From a virus: a DNA stretch of 29,321 nucleotides. Position 1 is the first letter of the stretch. Each line of letters begins with the position of its first letter. The stretch lies in the IMG/VR virus record IMGVR_UViG_3300042881_000563, positions 1 through 29,321 of that record; one strand, written 5' to 3'. This document shows positions 14,740 to 21,797 of this stretch, in pieces. The notes beneath the pieces are model-generated. The model was not told the origin of the DNA and made no database searches. It saw only the letters and a list, made by a program, of their open reading frames with translations. The position numbers and the translations under genes are program-made.

Positions 14740-16941
14740 TTATTTTATATTTTTAAATGGTGATTTTTTAAAAGCCTGACCATTAATTAAGTTACCGCGT
14801 CCACCAATATGCCTAAATGGACTACTATTTAATTTAAACAAATTTTCTGACTTTTGCAAGTTTTTAGCTACATCATCCATGATTGTTCTTTTAGCATAAC
14901 CTCTATTAGATTGCTGTATTCTCATGAATGCAACCAATGCTGTAAATGCTACAAGTCTATCCACGTTGAGTCCTTCCACATATTCTTGCATCTCTTTGAT
15001 TAACATGGGATCTGGAATTCTTTCTATTCCATACTTTGTTCTTACTATTGTACCATCAGGTTTTGTTTCTGTATCTAGTTCTTCTTTACAATACTCAATA
15101 ACATAACTAAGCATGTGAGCCTTAAATAGGTTACCGGTATTTCTCCAACCATACTCCTGGTAAACATTAGTATTTGCACCAAGATCTTTTAAGAACATAA
15201 TCTGACCTTTTGGTACAAGATATCTTTGCTTCTTTCTAGATATCATATATTGTATAAACAAAGACACGTTACTTTCTATAAGTGCCCATGCATTATACCA
15301 TTCTATTATTAGTTCTAATCTCTGGTGAGTTTTATTAATATCATCAAATCTACCACACCAAGCAGCTACTATTTTATCTTGTTCTAGATAAGTCTCTGTT
15401 TCTATGCCAGTTACTTTAGTTACTTCAACTGGAGCTTTCATCACATATATAGAACATAGTGATTCTGAAGTAGTTGTTTTACCTTCTGATACGGGGTCAA
15501 TAGATGCATAGTACTGACCAAAGGTAGGATCCTTAATTGGTCTTTCCCATACAACAAGAGTTCCTGTTTTATCTTCTAACTTTTTAGATACTGGGAATTG
15601 CATAATAGGTAACTTATTAGTTTCCTTTACTGCAGGTCTTCCATTCTCATCATAGAATATATCTAGGAATTCATATGCATATTCTTTCTCATCTATTCTT
15701 CTCTGTTGTGCTGCAACAAGATGTGGTGGGAATACAGATACAGATCTATGTGCAAATGCTTCTTCAATATTTCTAGGGTGCTGAGATATCCTTAATTGAT
15801 AATCTTCTGGAGATAGATCTTTTTTCCACTGTTCAAACTGTCTATCTAATGCTTCTAATGCATCTTCTACAAGTGAATTACCATATATATCTATATGTGG
15901 AGGCATAGACCATTGCTCAGGAATAAACAAACCTGAGAGACCTTCTGTTCCTTTACTATCTATTAAGTTTGTCTCTACTGCATAGATATCTTTAGATGTA
16001 GGATTTAGAATCATATCCTTAAGTGGATTACACTGAGACAAATCCCCTACAGATCCTGCAGCTATAAACATCCCTGTAGTAATTAAACCAGATCTCATTG
16101 CTGGTCTCATATACTCATAGGTCTGATCCATCTTTGGTGCAATACCAGCCTCTTCATGAAAGAAGAACTTTACCGGACCCCCTACACCATTTGTAGGATC
16201 TTTCTCAAATGACATACCTTGCATTGTACCTTTGAGACCTACTTCATTCTTTCTATCCCCTTTTCTTACCTCAATCTTCTGTTGCCACATCATTACTTTA
16301 TGTGGAGTCATTGGTCTATACCATGCAGTATGTTCATTTAAGAAAGCAGCATATTCATCTAAGAACTTCCATGAACCTTTCTCATTTATATAATCTTTAA
16401 GACTTGCTCCTATCTTCAGAGTAACCCCAGCTTCAAACCAAATTTGATTTAATAGCTTAGCCATGTGAAAATAAGAAGAAGCTATCTGACGTTTCTTAAG
16501 AATAGCTACATGCTTAAAGTTGAGCTCTGCCAATAGTTCATAGAGGGCCATGTGATACTGGGCATCCCTGATTTTAGCAAAGTCAAAAATTTGTTGCTCC
16601 TTATCAAATATTGGTAAGAAGTTAAGCCACATGTAGTAATCTCTTGTAAGGTACCAAGTTCTTTCTCCTGACTTGTAAATGACTCCTCTTCTACATCTAA
16701 GTTTTTGGTCATCCCAGTAATTGATGAAGTCTTTGGACTTAAAGGGAGAGTCGCAGTAATATCCATTGTCTCTGAACTTTCTTGATTCAGAATTAAATAA
16801 TAAGCTAGTTTCATCAAAATTATATTTACCGGGTTCATCAAAAATATTTCTTACAAACTTGGCAAACTCTTCTCTTGAAGAAAAGTCTGTAACAGTCCAA
16901 GTTCCATTGTCATAGGTTGGTATGTTTTCAAATATCTCCAT
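14740..16941 (-). CDS. Terminase large subunit, 733 aa
   Basis: This is the packaging motor and nuclease. The Walker A position is LKKRQIASSYFHMA at residues 149-161, aligned with the RQxGKT form of T4-like terminases but without the canonical Gly-Lys. The Walker B segment is VKFFFHEEAG at 257-266 with Glu263-Glu264; the coupling region (AAGSVGDLSQCNPLKDM) is at about 295-310. The nuclease acidic residues are Asp482 (YYASIDPVSEG), Glu556 (WALIESNVS) and Asp661 (NVDRLVAFTALVAF). The N-terminal 120 residues are an extra domain before the ATPase core. The C-terminus is basic (HIGGRGNLINGQAFKKSPFK). The start overlaps the preceding gene's stop by one base. The call is secure from motif order and from the following portal gene; the altered P-loop is the odd feature. 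Confidence 0.9.
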   Translation of the reverse strand: MEIFENIPTYDNGTWTVTDFSSREEFAKFVRNIFDEPGKYNFDETSLLFNSESRKFRDNGYYCDSPFKSKDFINYWDDQKLRCRRGVIYKSGERTWYLTRDYYMWLNFLPIFDKEQQIFDFAKIRDAQYHMALYELLAELNFKHVAILKKRQIASSYFHMAKLLNQIWFEAGVTLKIGASLKDYINEKGSWKFLDEYAAFLNEHTAWYRPMTPHKVMMWQQKIEVRKGDRKNEVGLKGTMQGMSFEKDPTNGVGGPVKFFFHEEAGIAPKMDQTYEYMRPAMRSGLITTGMFIAAGSVGDLSQCNPLKDMILNPTSKDIYAVETNLIDSKGTEGLSGLFIPEQWSMPPHIDIYGNSLVEDALEALDRQFEQWKKDLSPEDYQLRISQHPRNIEEAFAHRSVSVFPPHLVAAQQRRIDEKEYAYEFLDIFYDENGRPAVKETNKLPIMQFPVSKKLEDKTGTLVVWERPIKDPTFGQYYASIDPVSEGKTTTSESLCSIYVMKAPVEVTKVTGIETETYLEQDKIVAAWCGRFDDINKTHQRLELIIEWYNAWALIESNVSLFIQYMISRKKQRYLVPKGQIMFLKDLGANTNVYQEYGWRNTGNLFKAHMLSYVIEYCKEELDTETKPDGTIVRTKYGIERIPDPMLIKEMQEYVEGLNVDRLVAFTALVAFMRIQQSNRGYAKRTIMDDVAKNLQKSENLFKLNSSPFRHIGGRGNLINGQAFKKSPFKNIK

Positions 16942-17456
16942 TACTGATCATATGCCATTCCAATACCACCTCTTACTCTACTAGATTGTTCCTCTTGTAG
17001 ATCTTTGTATGCACCTTTAAATGATGCTCTAATTGCCTCATAGTTCTTAGCAGCATTTACTAAAGCTGTAATATTACCATCCCGCCCGTGTGTGATAGGT
17101 GTAGTTTCCATATATCTACCTAATCTATCTAACATGGATGCAATACCTTTGTATGCTCTGGATGTAGGTGTTTCATACATTCTCTGGCAAAACTGTAAGG
17201 CTATAAATATGTCTTGGTCTTCAGTAGAAAATTCTGCATCTATTTGTTCCAGAATTAAAGACTCCTTATCTAAATCCGGTGTATAGAAAAATGGATTAAG
17301 ATCTGGATTAGGACATGTCATATAAAACAAGTACTGATATATCTTAAGATAATCATCTGGATAGTTATCCATAACCACCTTAAGTGCCTTTAAGGTATAG
17401 CAATGCTCTGTTGGAATTACTTTACCATTCTGTATGTCAAATAGTTTTACAATCAT
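16941..17456 (-). CDS. Conserved packaging-operon protein, 171 aa; small-terminase candidate
   Basis: A mostly helical protein between the nuclease and the large terminase, overlapping both by 4 and 1 bases. The N-terminus MIVKLFDIQNGKVIPTEHCY and a helix ALKVVMDNYPDDYLKIYQYL resemble upstream partners I recall in Bacteroidota phages. The middle has FIALQFCQRMYETPTSRAYK followed by GIASMLDRLGRYMETTPITH, and the C-terminus SSRVRGGIGMAYDQ looks conserved. No helix-turn-helix is obvious. In many phages the gene before TerL encodes the small subunit that recognises the packaging site; that is the reason for the suggestion, not a motif. Function otherwise unknown. Confidence 0.7.
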   Translation of the reverse strand: MIVKLFDIQNGKVIPTEHCYTLKALKVVMDNYPDDYLKIYQYLFYMTCPNPDLNPFFYTPDLDKESLILEQIDAEFSTEDQDIFIALQFCQRMYETPTSRAYKGIASMLDRLGRYMETTPITHGRDGNITALVNAAKNYEAIRASFKGAYKDLQEEQSSRVRGGIGMAYDQ

Positions 17457-18286
17457 TTCTTTTTAATTTTATCTTTATTATCATGCATGTAATGCATAAT
17501 AGCTGTTACTTCATCTTTTAGATATGGTATCTCCATTTGTACTACATCTTTAACAATAGGATCTCCATTGTCATCATAGCTTGTTAAAGGATACCCATAT
17601 CTATCTTCTCCCTCTGTCTCAAATAGTATATGATGGATAAACATTTTCCCAGGTTGCAATTTAGGATTGTGCTTTAGTATCATATACATATAGATACTCA
17701 ACTGTAAACTGTAGTGATTAAAATTACAGTCATCTAAGTTAGATACAGGAGAGAGTAGCTTTTCAGAAACTCCCTCCCAATCTTTGTAAGATTCAGTCTT
17801 AATCTCTTTATTAGTTTTGTAATCAATAATGTTTACTTTACCATTAACTACTTCTACGAGATCTGACTGACCACAGATGCCTGCTGATTTAAGATAAACC
17901 ATATGCTCTGGATACACGCCTGGTTCTAATTTTTGTGGAGGAGCTGTCTTGATTCCATTTGCTAAATCATTAGGTTTAAACACTGGAACTGTAACACCTT
18001 CTCTTTCTATTGAAGCTAAAGAACATAAGTCAGCTTCTCTTTGGTTATGGTAGAATGTTCCAAGAGTAACTGCTCTTTCTGATTCTGCATTCCAAATAGA
18101 TATAATATCTTTTGGTGAAAAACCATACCATTTAGATCTCTTATTCTTGCAAACCTTCTTTGCAATCTTCTCTGCATCAAAAGGTTTTTTAAAATGAGAT
18201 ACTAGTGTAGTAACACTTATCCAATTAATCTCTGAGCCATCATTGCTTTTATAGCTATGATCTTTGGCATTAAATACTATACTCAT
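17453..18286 (-). CDS. PD-(D/E)XK (RecB/Cas4-like) nuclease, 277 aa
   Basis: The protein has the ordered motifs of RecB-type nucleases: GTFYHN (His80), a Glu in VYPEHMVY (Glu127), ICGQSDLVEVV (Asp142), VNIIDYKT (Asp155-x-Lys157), and YSLQLSIYMYM (Gln195xxxTyr199). These support a metal-dependent DNA exonuclease or resolvase that could act in recombination or in trimming packaging substrates. The start chosen is the second Met of a longer 298-codon frame: its ATG overlaps the stop of the upstream Cys-cluster gene as ATGA, and the protein then begins MSIVFNAKDHSY, as expected for this family. The extra upstream 21 codons (rich in Arg) lie inside the neighbour gene. The next gene overlaps by 4 bases. 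A nuclease of this type close to terminase is a feature I know from crAss-like genomes. Confidence 0.85.
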   Translation of the reverse strand: MSIVFNAKDHSYKSNDGSEINWISVTTLVSHFKKPFDAEKIAKKVCKNKRSKWYGFSPKDIISIWNAESERAVTLGTFYHNQREADLCSLASIEREGVTVPVFKPNDLANGIKTAPPQKLEPGVYPEHMVYLKSAGICGQSDLVEVVNGKVNIIDYKTNKEIKTESYKDWEGVSEKLLSPVSNLDDCNFNHYSLQLSIYMYMILKHNPKLQPGKMFIHHILFETEGEDRYGYPLTSYDDNGDPIVKDVVQMEIPYLKDEVTAIMHYMHDNKDKIKKK

Positions 18287-18576
18287 AGTTTCTCTAATTC
18301 TTGTTCTTCTTCTTCTGTCATTATAGCTTGCCATTTGCCAAGAGGACACTCTGCTGATAATGATCTAGTTTTAAATGTAAGTGAACACCCACATTCATTG
18401 CAGCAAGGAGCTGTGCCTTTTACTGCACACTTCTTGCCTTTGCTTGGGCACTCATCACAGATATCATATCTGAGTCTAGATATTTCTTCTACTGTCTCAT
18501 CTCTAATTACAGAGTTTTTAATTCCTTCAAGAATCTGTGATCTATTTTGCCAAATAAGATTAAGTACGTTCTTCAT
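18283..18576 (-). CDS. Cys-cluster (DUF6171-like) protein, 97 aa
   Basis: The N-terminal 35 residues are helical (MKNVLNLIWQNRSQILEGIK). The core contains RYDICDECPSKGKKC, then APCCNECGCSL, then SAECPLGKW, giving about nine cysteines arranged as CxxC, C, CCxxCGC and C. This resembles a family I recall as DUF6171, with spacing RxxxCxxCP...CxxCGC..K.R....CPxgkW. It probably binds one or two zinc ions. The protein ends in an acidic helix (TEEEEQELEKL). The start overlaps the end of the HU/IHF-like gene by 17 bases, and the stop overlaps the nuclease ATG. Role in packaging or DNA handling is inferred from the neighbourhood. Confidence 0.75.
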   Translation of the reverse strand: MKNVLNLIWQNRSQILEGIKNSVIRDETVEEISRLRYDICDECPSKGKKCAVKGTAPCCNECGCSLTFKTRSLSAECPLGKWQAIMTEEEEQELEKL

Positions 18577-18934
18577 TGTTTTTGGTTTTTAAAAATTCTT
18601 CCTTTCTAGTATTTACTTTTTCTAACTTAGAGCTTAACTTTAACAATAGCTCTAGTTTATTTTCCATTGCCTTTTTATTATGATATGCTTTGAAAGTAGA
18701 AGTATCATGATCATCAAGTGATTTAGTTATCTTATCAATTGAACCTGCTACTGCTTTTGGTTTTGCTACAAATTGACCAAGACCATCTATATTTATTCTT
18801 GGATATTCTAGATTAGTAAGTAGCTTTCTAACATCTTTATAATAAAACTCTACTAAGTCTTCAACTAAATCTTTTTTAATGTTTAGATCTTCAGATACTA
18901 CATCATAGATTCTTTTAGCTTTCCTTGGATTCAT
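18560..18934 (-). CDS. HU/IHF-like DNA-binding protein, 124 aa
   Basis: The protein starts with a helix pair (RKAKRIYDVVSEDLNIKKDL followed by VEDLVEFYYKDVRKLLTNLE), then YPRINIDGLGQFVAKPKAVA, the (R)I.I.GLG.F.vk turn that is the hallmark of HU/IHF subunits. After this the usual beta-arm region is short, and the C-terminal half is a long charged helix (HNKKAMENKLELLLKLSSKL followed by EKVNTRKEEF). HU/IHF proteins bend DNA and organise nucleoids, and virus members are known from crAss-like genomes near packaging genes. The lack of a clear long beta-arm is odd and could mean reduced intercalation. It overlaps both neighbours by 17-20 bases. Confidence 0.75.
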   Translation of the reverse strand: MNPRKAKRIYDVVSEDLNIKKDLVEDLVEFYYKDVRKLLTNLEYPRINIDGLGQFVAKPKAVAGSIDKITKSLDDHDTSTFKAYHNKKAMENKLELLLKLSSKLEKVNTRKEEFLKTKNNEERT

Positions 18935-19292
18935 CTCCTAAAAATTTGTAATCTAAAAGAATAGTTCCTTCTGTCTGAATTTTTAAATCTGGATTTAGTT
19001 TAATTAACTTTTTGTTAGATGCATCTTTAATTACCAAATTATTTTTCTCAGCTTTATTTACACTGTTTCTCACAGTTTGCGGAGATTTAAAGATTGGTTC
19101 TTCCTCAGAAGATGCATCATAACAAAAGTCTGTTAATTCTATTGGTTCATTAAAACTTAGTAAAGTCAAGCAATTAAGATCTGAGTCACTAAGATTAATT
19201 CTCTTAATGTAGCAGTGTGTAAGAATCTGGAATTTAACCACATCCCATTTGGGCATTCTTACTCTTTTCTGTACTTGATTTACTATGGCCAT
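18915..19292 (-). CDS. Winged-helix type regulator or DNA-binding protein, 125 aa
   Basis: The first 50 residues are helical (PKWDVVKFQILTHCYIKRIN, then DSDLNCLTLLSFNEPIELTD), and residues 70-90 form a recognition-type segment, SPQTVRNSVNKAEKNNLVIK, typical of a winged helix where the second helix reads DNA and the following strand makes the wing. The C-terminus (IKLNPDLKIQTEGTILLDYK) is beta-type. It is coupled to the first gene of the operon by TAATCATG and overlaps the HU/IHF-like gene. It may regulate late transcription or help mark the packaging site. I do not know a named family; the fold call is by pattern. Confidence 0.65.
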   Translation of the reverse strand: MAIVNQVQKRVRMPKWDVVKFQILTHCYIKRINLSDSDLNCLTLLSFNEPIELTDFCYDASSEEEPIFKSPQTVRNSVNKAEKNNLVIKDASNKKLIKLNPDLKIQTEGTILLDYKFLGDESKES

Positions 19293-19294
19293 GA

Positions 19295-19576
19295 TTACCC
19301 TCTTTTAAGCTTTCTGCCCTCAGATTTGTTTGGTTCAGAAGATTCTTCTTGATCATCTTCCTCTTCTTGTTGTGGGCCATTTACCATCATGGCAAATTGA
19401 TATTGAATACTAGATCTTTTAAATCTTGTTTCATCAATTTCTAAAAGCATTTTTTCATAATCCAACTGAGCTCTTAAATAAGGCATTGATTCTCTATAGA
19501 ATTCAAGCATCTTTTCTTTTTGCTCAGCTAATTGTTCTGGAGTCATCTCCATTTCTGGTTGTTGGTTTGTTTCCAT
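19295..19576 (-). CDS. Acidic helical protein, first gene of the packaging operon, 93 aa
   Basis: The product is predicted to be mostly helix: EMTPEQLAEQKEKMLEFYRE and MPYLRAQLDYEKMLLEIDET, followed by a disordered acidic tail (QQEEEDDQEESSEPNKSEGR) with a final KLKRG. No known domain or catalytic residue is seen. The pattern YLRxQLxYEKxLxxIxExR is one I recall from crAss-like phage operons, without function. It lies directly downstream of the best promoter in the window and is the first gene of the long operon leading to terminase, portal and capsid. The leader is 20 bases long from the likely transcription start. Confidence 0.75.
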   Translation of the reverse strand: METNQQPEMEMTPEQLAEQKEKMLEFYRESMPYLRAQLDYEKMLLEIDETRFKRSSIQYQFAMMVNGPQQEEEDDQEESSEPNKSEGRKLKRG

Positions 19577-19602
19577 AAGACTTTAATTTATATTAGTTTA
19601 CA

Positions 19603-19635
19603 CAAATATATATAAAATAAGTTTAAATAAAACAA
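19603..19635 (-). promoter_or_regulatory. Bacteroidota-type promoter for the packaging/capsid operon
   Basis: On the minus strand, TTG (complement of CAA at 19633-19635) is followed after 22 bases by TATATTTG (complement of 19603-19610), matching the Bacteroidota consensus TTTG-N19-21-TAnnTTTG with a slightly long spacer. It sits 27 bases before the ATG at 19576 and just after a terminator. The flanking AT-rich DNA holds a direct repeat, AAGTTTAAATAAAA, near 19619-19648. Confidence 0.6.
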
Positions 19636-19643
19636 GTTTAAAT

Positions 19644-19673
19644 AAAAAATCCAGGTATACTACATACCTGGAT
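19644..19673 (-). terminator. Rho-independent terminator after the lysis and small-gene operon
   Basis: ATCCAGGTAT (19649-19658) and ATACCTGGAT (19664-19673) form a perfect 10-bp stem with the loop ACTAC. On the minus strand the hairpin is followed by six U residues (A tract 19644-19649). It is 24 bases past the stop of the 102 aa gene and immediately before the promoter of the next operon. Confidence 0.9.
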
Positions 19674-19696
19674 CACCTTACTTAGAGAACAGTAAT

Positions 19697-20005
19697 TTAT
19701 TTTTTTCTTTTAGTTGTAGAGCCAACTGATCTTTTGGTTTTAACAGATCCTCCTTTTTTGTTTTCTTTAAGGTCTTGAATTTTATCTTTAATTCCACCAA
19801 CATTTTTAGTATATGCTAAAGCTCCAGCTGCTATTGAACCAATTGCTGTACCAATTTTTTTAAGAACAGGTCCTGCTGCATTTGCAGCAGCTCTTCTTTT
19901 ATTAGCTTTTTGTGCTCTTTTATGACCACAGCCTCTTATAGGATCACATTGTTCTTCTTTAGCCCCTCCTGCCTCATATTTTTTAACTGATTTAATTTTT
20001 TTCAT
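19697..20005 (-). CDS. Basic GG-box protein with hydrophobic segment, 102 aa
   Basis: The N-terminus carries a basic/GG box (KKIKSVKKYEAGGAKEEQ) and a Cys pair (CDPIRGCGHK). A small-residue hydrophobic stretch follows at about residues 46-70 (GPVLKKIGTAIGSIAAGALA), then the C-terminal tail NKKGGSVKTKRSVGSTTKRK. This is the same layout as the 115 aa protein at 6784-7131, 12 kb away, and belongs to the group of KGG-tail proteins. It may be a virion cargo or ejection protein, or a membrane-active accessory of the lysis cassette that precedes it. The gene is the last before the terminator and starts at TAG-TC-ATG after the 52 aa gene. Confidence 0.7.
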   Translation of the reverse strand: MKKIKSVKKYEAGGAKEEQCDPIRGCGHKRAQKANKRRAAANAAGPVLKKIGTAIGSIAAGALAYTKNVGGIKDKIQDLKENKKGGSVKTKRSVGSTTKRKK

Positions 20006-20007
20006 GA

Positions 20008-20166
20008 CTAGCGATTTTTAATTGTTAGATTTAATATAGTTAGTAAGTAAAAGTTTCTGGATATATCCATTTCAAATGATAGGATATCTAATGATGATAA
20101 TCTTATTCTGATCATTATTTTATCCCATTGTTTTGTGGATGATTTCCAAGAGTTTCTAAATTTCAT
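20008..20166 (-). CDS. 52 aa small protein filling the gap after the amidase
   Basis: A 52-codon frame starts at ATG 20164-20166, one base after the amidase stop (TAA-A-ATG), and ends TAG two bases before the next ATG. It begins MKFRNSWKSSTKQWDKIMIR followed by IRLSSLDILSFEMDISRNFY, then LLTILNLTIKNR. The layout is a basic N-terminus and a hydrophobic, strand-like second half, with no clear transmembrane span. The exact fit between stop and start codons on both sides argues for translation. Family unknown; I recall similar short proteins ending in IKNR in related phages, but cannot name a role. Confidence 0.65.
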   Translation of the reverse strand: MKFRNSWKSSTKQWDKIMIRIRLSSLDILSFEMDISRNFYLLTILNLTIKNR

Positions 20167-20167
20167 T

Positions 20168-20815
20168 TTATAGGTTTTTTAACATGTCTATTACTTTAGG
20201 ATCTGGATACATATCACTCTTATCTTTTCTCACAGAGTTATGTGTATAGATTCCAGGAACCCCTTTAAATGCTTCTCTATCAATTGCCCAGATTTCTGAT
20301 CTATAAGTCTTAGGAATATCATATGTTTCACATAAGTATTCCACTAGTTGTCTTAGAGATTCAATCTGTGCATCTGAATATTTATACCAATATTTGGTAC
20401 CTTTAAATGGTGTCTCAAGAGTTGTTACATTCTCTGGTTTAACTACACCATTTACATAGTTATAGTATTTGCCATTGCGGAGTTTTAATGGCCCCCAGTT
20501 GCAAACTTCTATACCTACAGAAAGTTTATTTAAGTTCTGATACTTTGCACCATTCTTAGTAAAGTCTTCTGAATCTATACCTAAATGCCAAGCCCAATGT
20601 TTAGATGAGAAACATTGTACAATGTCCCCATTCTCACCAATAACAAATGCAGTTGCTATTCTTGTATCATTACTATTCCAGTATCTTGATACAGCTACTG
20701 CATTGCCTCCACCTGCTGTATGATGTAGGTAGATTTGTGTCTTCTTAGACTCTTCAGCATAGAACTGATCTTTGTCTAATCTTGCTTGAACAATTTTATT
20801 AATATCCAGTTTCAT
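20168..20815 (-). CDS. Endolysin: N-acetylmuramoyl-L-alanine amidase (Amidase_2 type), 215 aa
   Basis: The enzyme cleaves the bond between N-acetylmuramic acid and L-alanine in peptidoglycan for host lysis. Visible motifs are KTQIYLHHTAGG (zinc ligand His31 or His32), SVGIEVCNWG with Glu103, and IYTHNSVRKDKSDMYPDP containing His192, Lys199 and Asp201, which fit the zinc-binding His/Asp and catalytic Lys positions of T7-lysozyme/AmpD-like amidases. Length (215 aa) suits a single-domain enzyme, with no extra cell-wall binding domain and no signal peptide, so it needs the holin to reach the wall. The start overlaps the holin stop by one base. Confidence 0.9.
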   Translation of the reverse strand: MKLDINKIVQARLDKDQFYAEESKKTQIYLHHTAGGGNAVAVSRYWNSNDTRIATAFVIGENGDIVQCFSSKHWAWHLGIDSEDFTKNGAKYQNLNKLSVGIEVCNWGPLKLRNGKYYNYVNGVVKPENVTTLETPFKGTKYWYKYSDAQIESLRQLVEYLCETYDIPKTYRSEIWAIDREAFKGVPGIYTHNSVRKDKSDMYPDPKVIDMLKNL

Positions 20816-21312
20816 TAGTTCTTGATGTCTTTGTAAGTGTCTGATGCGTCTTTTAAACCTTTTCTTAATTTCTTTACAGTATCACAAGTTTTTCTAAGTA
20901 CATTGTTTCCGGTAATATCAAACCAGTTTTCATTAATAGAAGCTAATTCTATAATTGAGAATATACCAAGTAGGATATTAGTAAGAATTGCAGGTACTGC
21001 TATAACAAAGTCAAAACTTAAAAACTTTAGTAATCCATTGAGGAATGGAGTTAATGCATAATAGTCTAATGGAAATACTACACCTGCAGTGATATAATAC
21101 CCTAGAGATTTGTATACATATCCCTGTCTAAGAATTCTAGATTGGAATACATCTCTGTATTTTCTTTTAGTCTGTTTAGCTATTTTTCTAAGAGAAATTA
21201 ATTTAACTACAGTATCTACAAAGATGATGAACATTAAAACAAGCACCATAATTTCAATTGGTGCAAAGAAAGAAGAGACTGCCAAGATTCCTAAAGTTAT
21301 ATTTGTTTTCAT
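20815..21312 (-). CDS. Holin (phage_holin_4-like), 165 aa
   Basis: The protein has hydrophobic spans at about residues 8-35 (GILAVSSFFAPIEIMVLVLM), 70-85 and 98-122 (DFVIAVPAILTNILLGIFSI), with a basic loop between the first two (RKIAKQTKRKYRDVFQSR). The C-terminal IIELASINENWFDITG motif is typical of the holin_4 type, where an Ile-Glu-Leu-x-Ser-Ile-x-Glu-Asn pattern follows the last membrane span. It would form membrane lesions that release the amidase. It overlaps the spanin gene by 4 bases and the amidase gene by 1, forming a standard lysis cassette. The charged tail (TVKKLRKGLKDASDTYKD) is cytoplasmic or periplasmic, unclear. Confidence 0.8.
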   Translation of the reverse strand: MKTNITLGILAVSSFFAPIEIMVLVLMFIIFVDTVVKLISLRKIAKQTKRKYRDVFQSRILRQGYVYKSLGYYITAGVVFPLDYYALTPFLNGLLKFLSFDFVIAVPAILTNILLGIFSIIELASINENWFDITGNNVLRKTCDTVKKLRKGLKDASDTYKDIKN

Positions 21313-21797
21313 ATTGTAGGTATTTGAGCTTTAATCAGACGGTATATAATATATAATATAATAATTATTAACCATATACCACCTAACCATGCTAGGAAAT
21401 TAACCCAACCGGGGATGTATTTTATCTTTTGTGGCTTTTGAGTTTTTGTAATCAGCTGTGTTTTATAAATAGTATTGCCTCTTACAGTTCTGTAAATAGT
21501 ATCTACGCGGGCAACTACTTTGTATTTATTGTCTCTAACTCTTGATTGTAACTTAATAATAGTTCCATCTTTTTCTGCTAGTCTAGAGGCATATACATTA
21601 CCTAATGAATCACAGAATAATGTATCTTCTATATATACAGTTTCTCCCGGGATATTAATAGTTGTATCTCTAATTTGAGTTATAGTAACTATACTATCTT
21701 TCTGAGTACATAGTGGACAGTATTTTTCAAGTCTTCTTTCTAATGAGCAAGAAGTAATAAATACTAACAGTAAAGAAAGTATAATTAAATGTTTCAT
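21309..21797 (-). CDS. Unimolecular spanin (u-spanin), 162 aa
   Basis: The N-terminus MKHLIILSLLLVFITSCSLE has a signal peptide with a lipobox, so Cys17 should be lipidated and placed in the outer membrane. A periplasmic beta-rich region follows (TITQIRDTTINIPGETVYIE, then KYKVVARVDTIYRTVRGNTI). Near residues 131-152 there is a single transmembrane helix (WLGGIWLIIIILYIIYRLIK). A lipoprotein N-terminus plus a C-terminal inner-membrane anchor in one chain is the layout of u-spanins such as T1 gp11, which fuse the two membranes at the end of lysis. This implies a Gram-negative host. Gene order spanin-holin-amidase and 4-base overlaps support the call. Confidence 0.85.
   Translation of the reverse strand: MKHLIILSLLLVFITSCSLERRLEKYCPLCTQKDSIVTITQIRDTTINIPGETVYIEDTLFCDSLGNVYASRLAEKDGTIIKLQSRVRDNKYKVVARVDTIYRTVRGNTIYKTQLITKTQKPQKIKYIPGWVNFLAWLGGIWLIIIILYIIYRLIKAQIPTI

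Noticed and set aside
18287-18349. Longer 298-codon start for the PD-(D/E)XK nuclease
   Set aside because: The extra 21 residues are Arg-rich, lie within the upstream Cys-cluster gene and do not fit the family. The ATGA overlap at 18283-18286 gives a better start.
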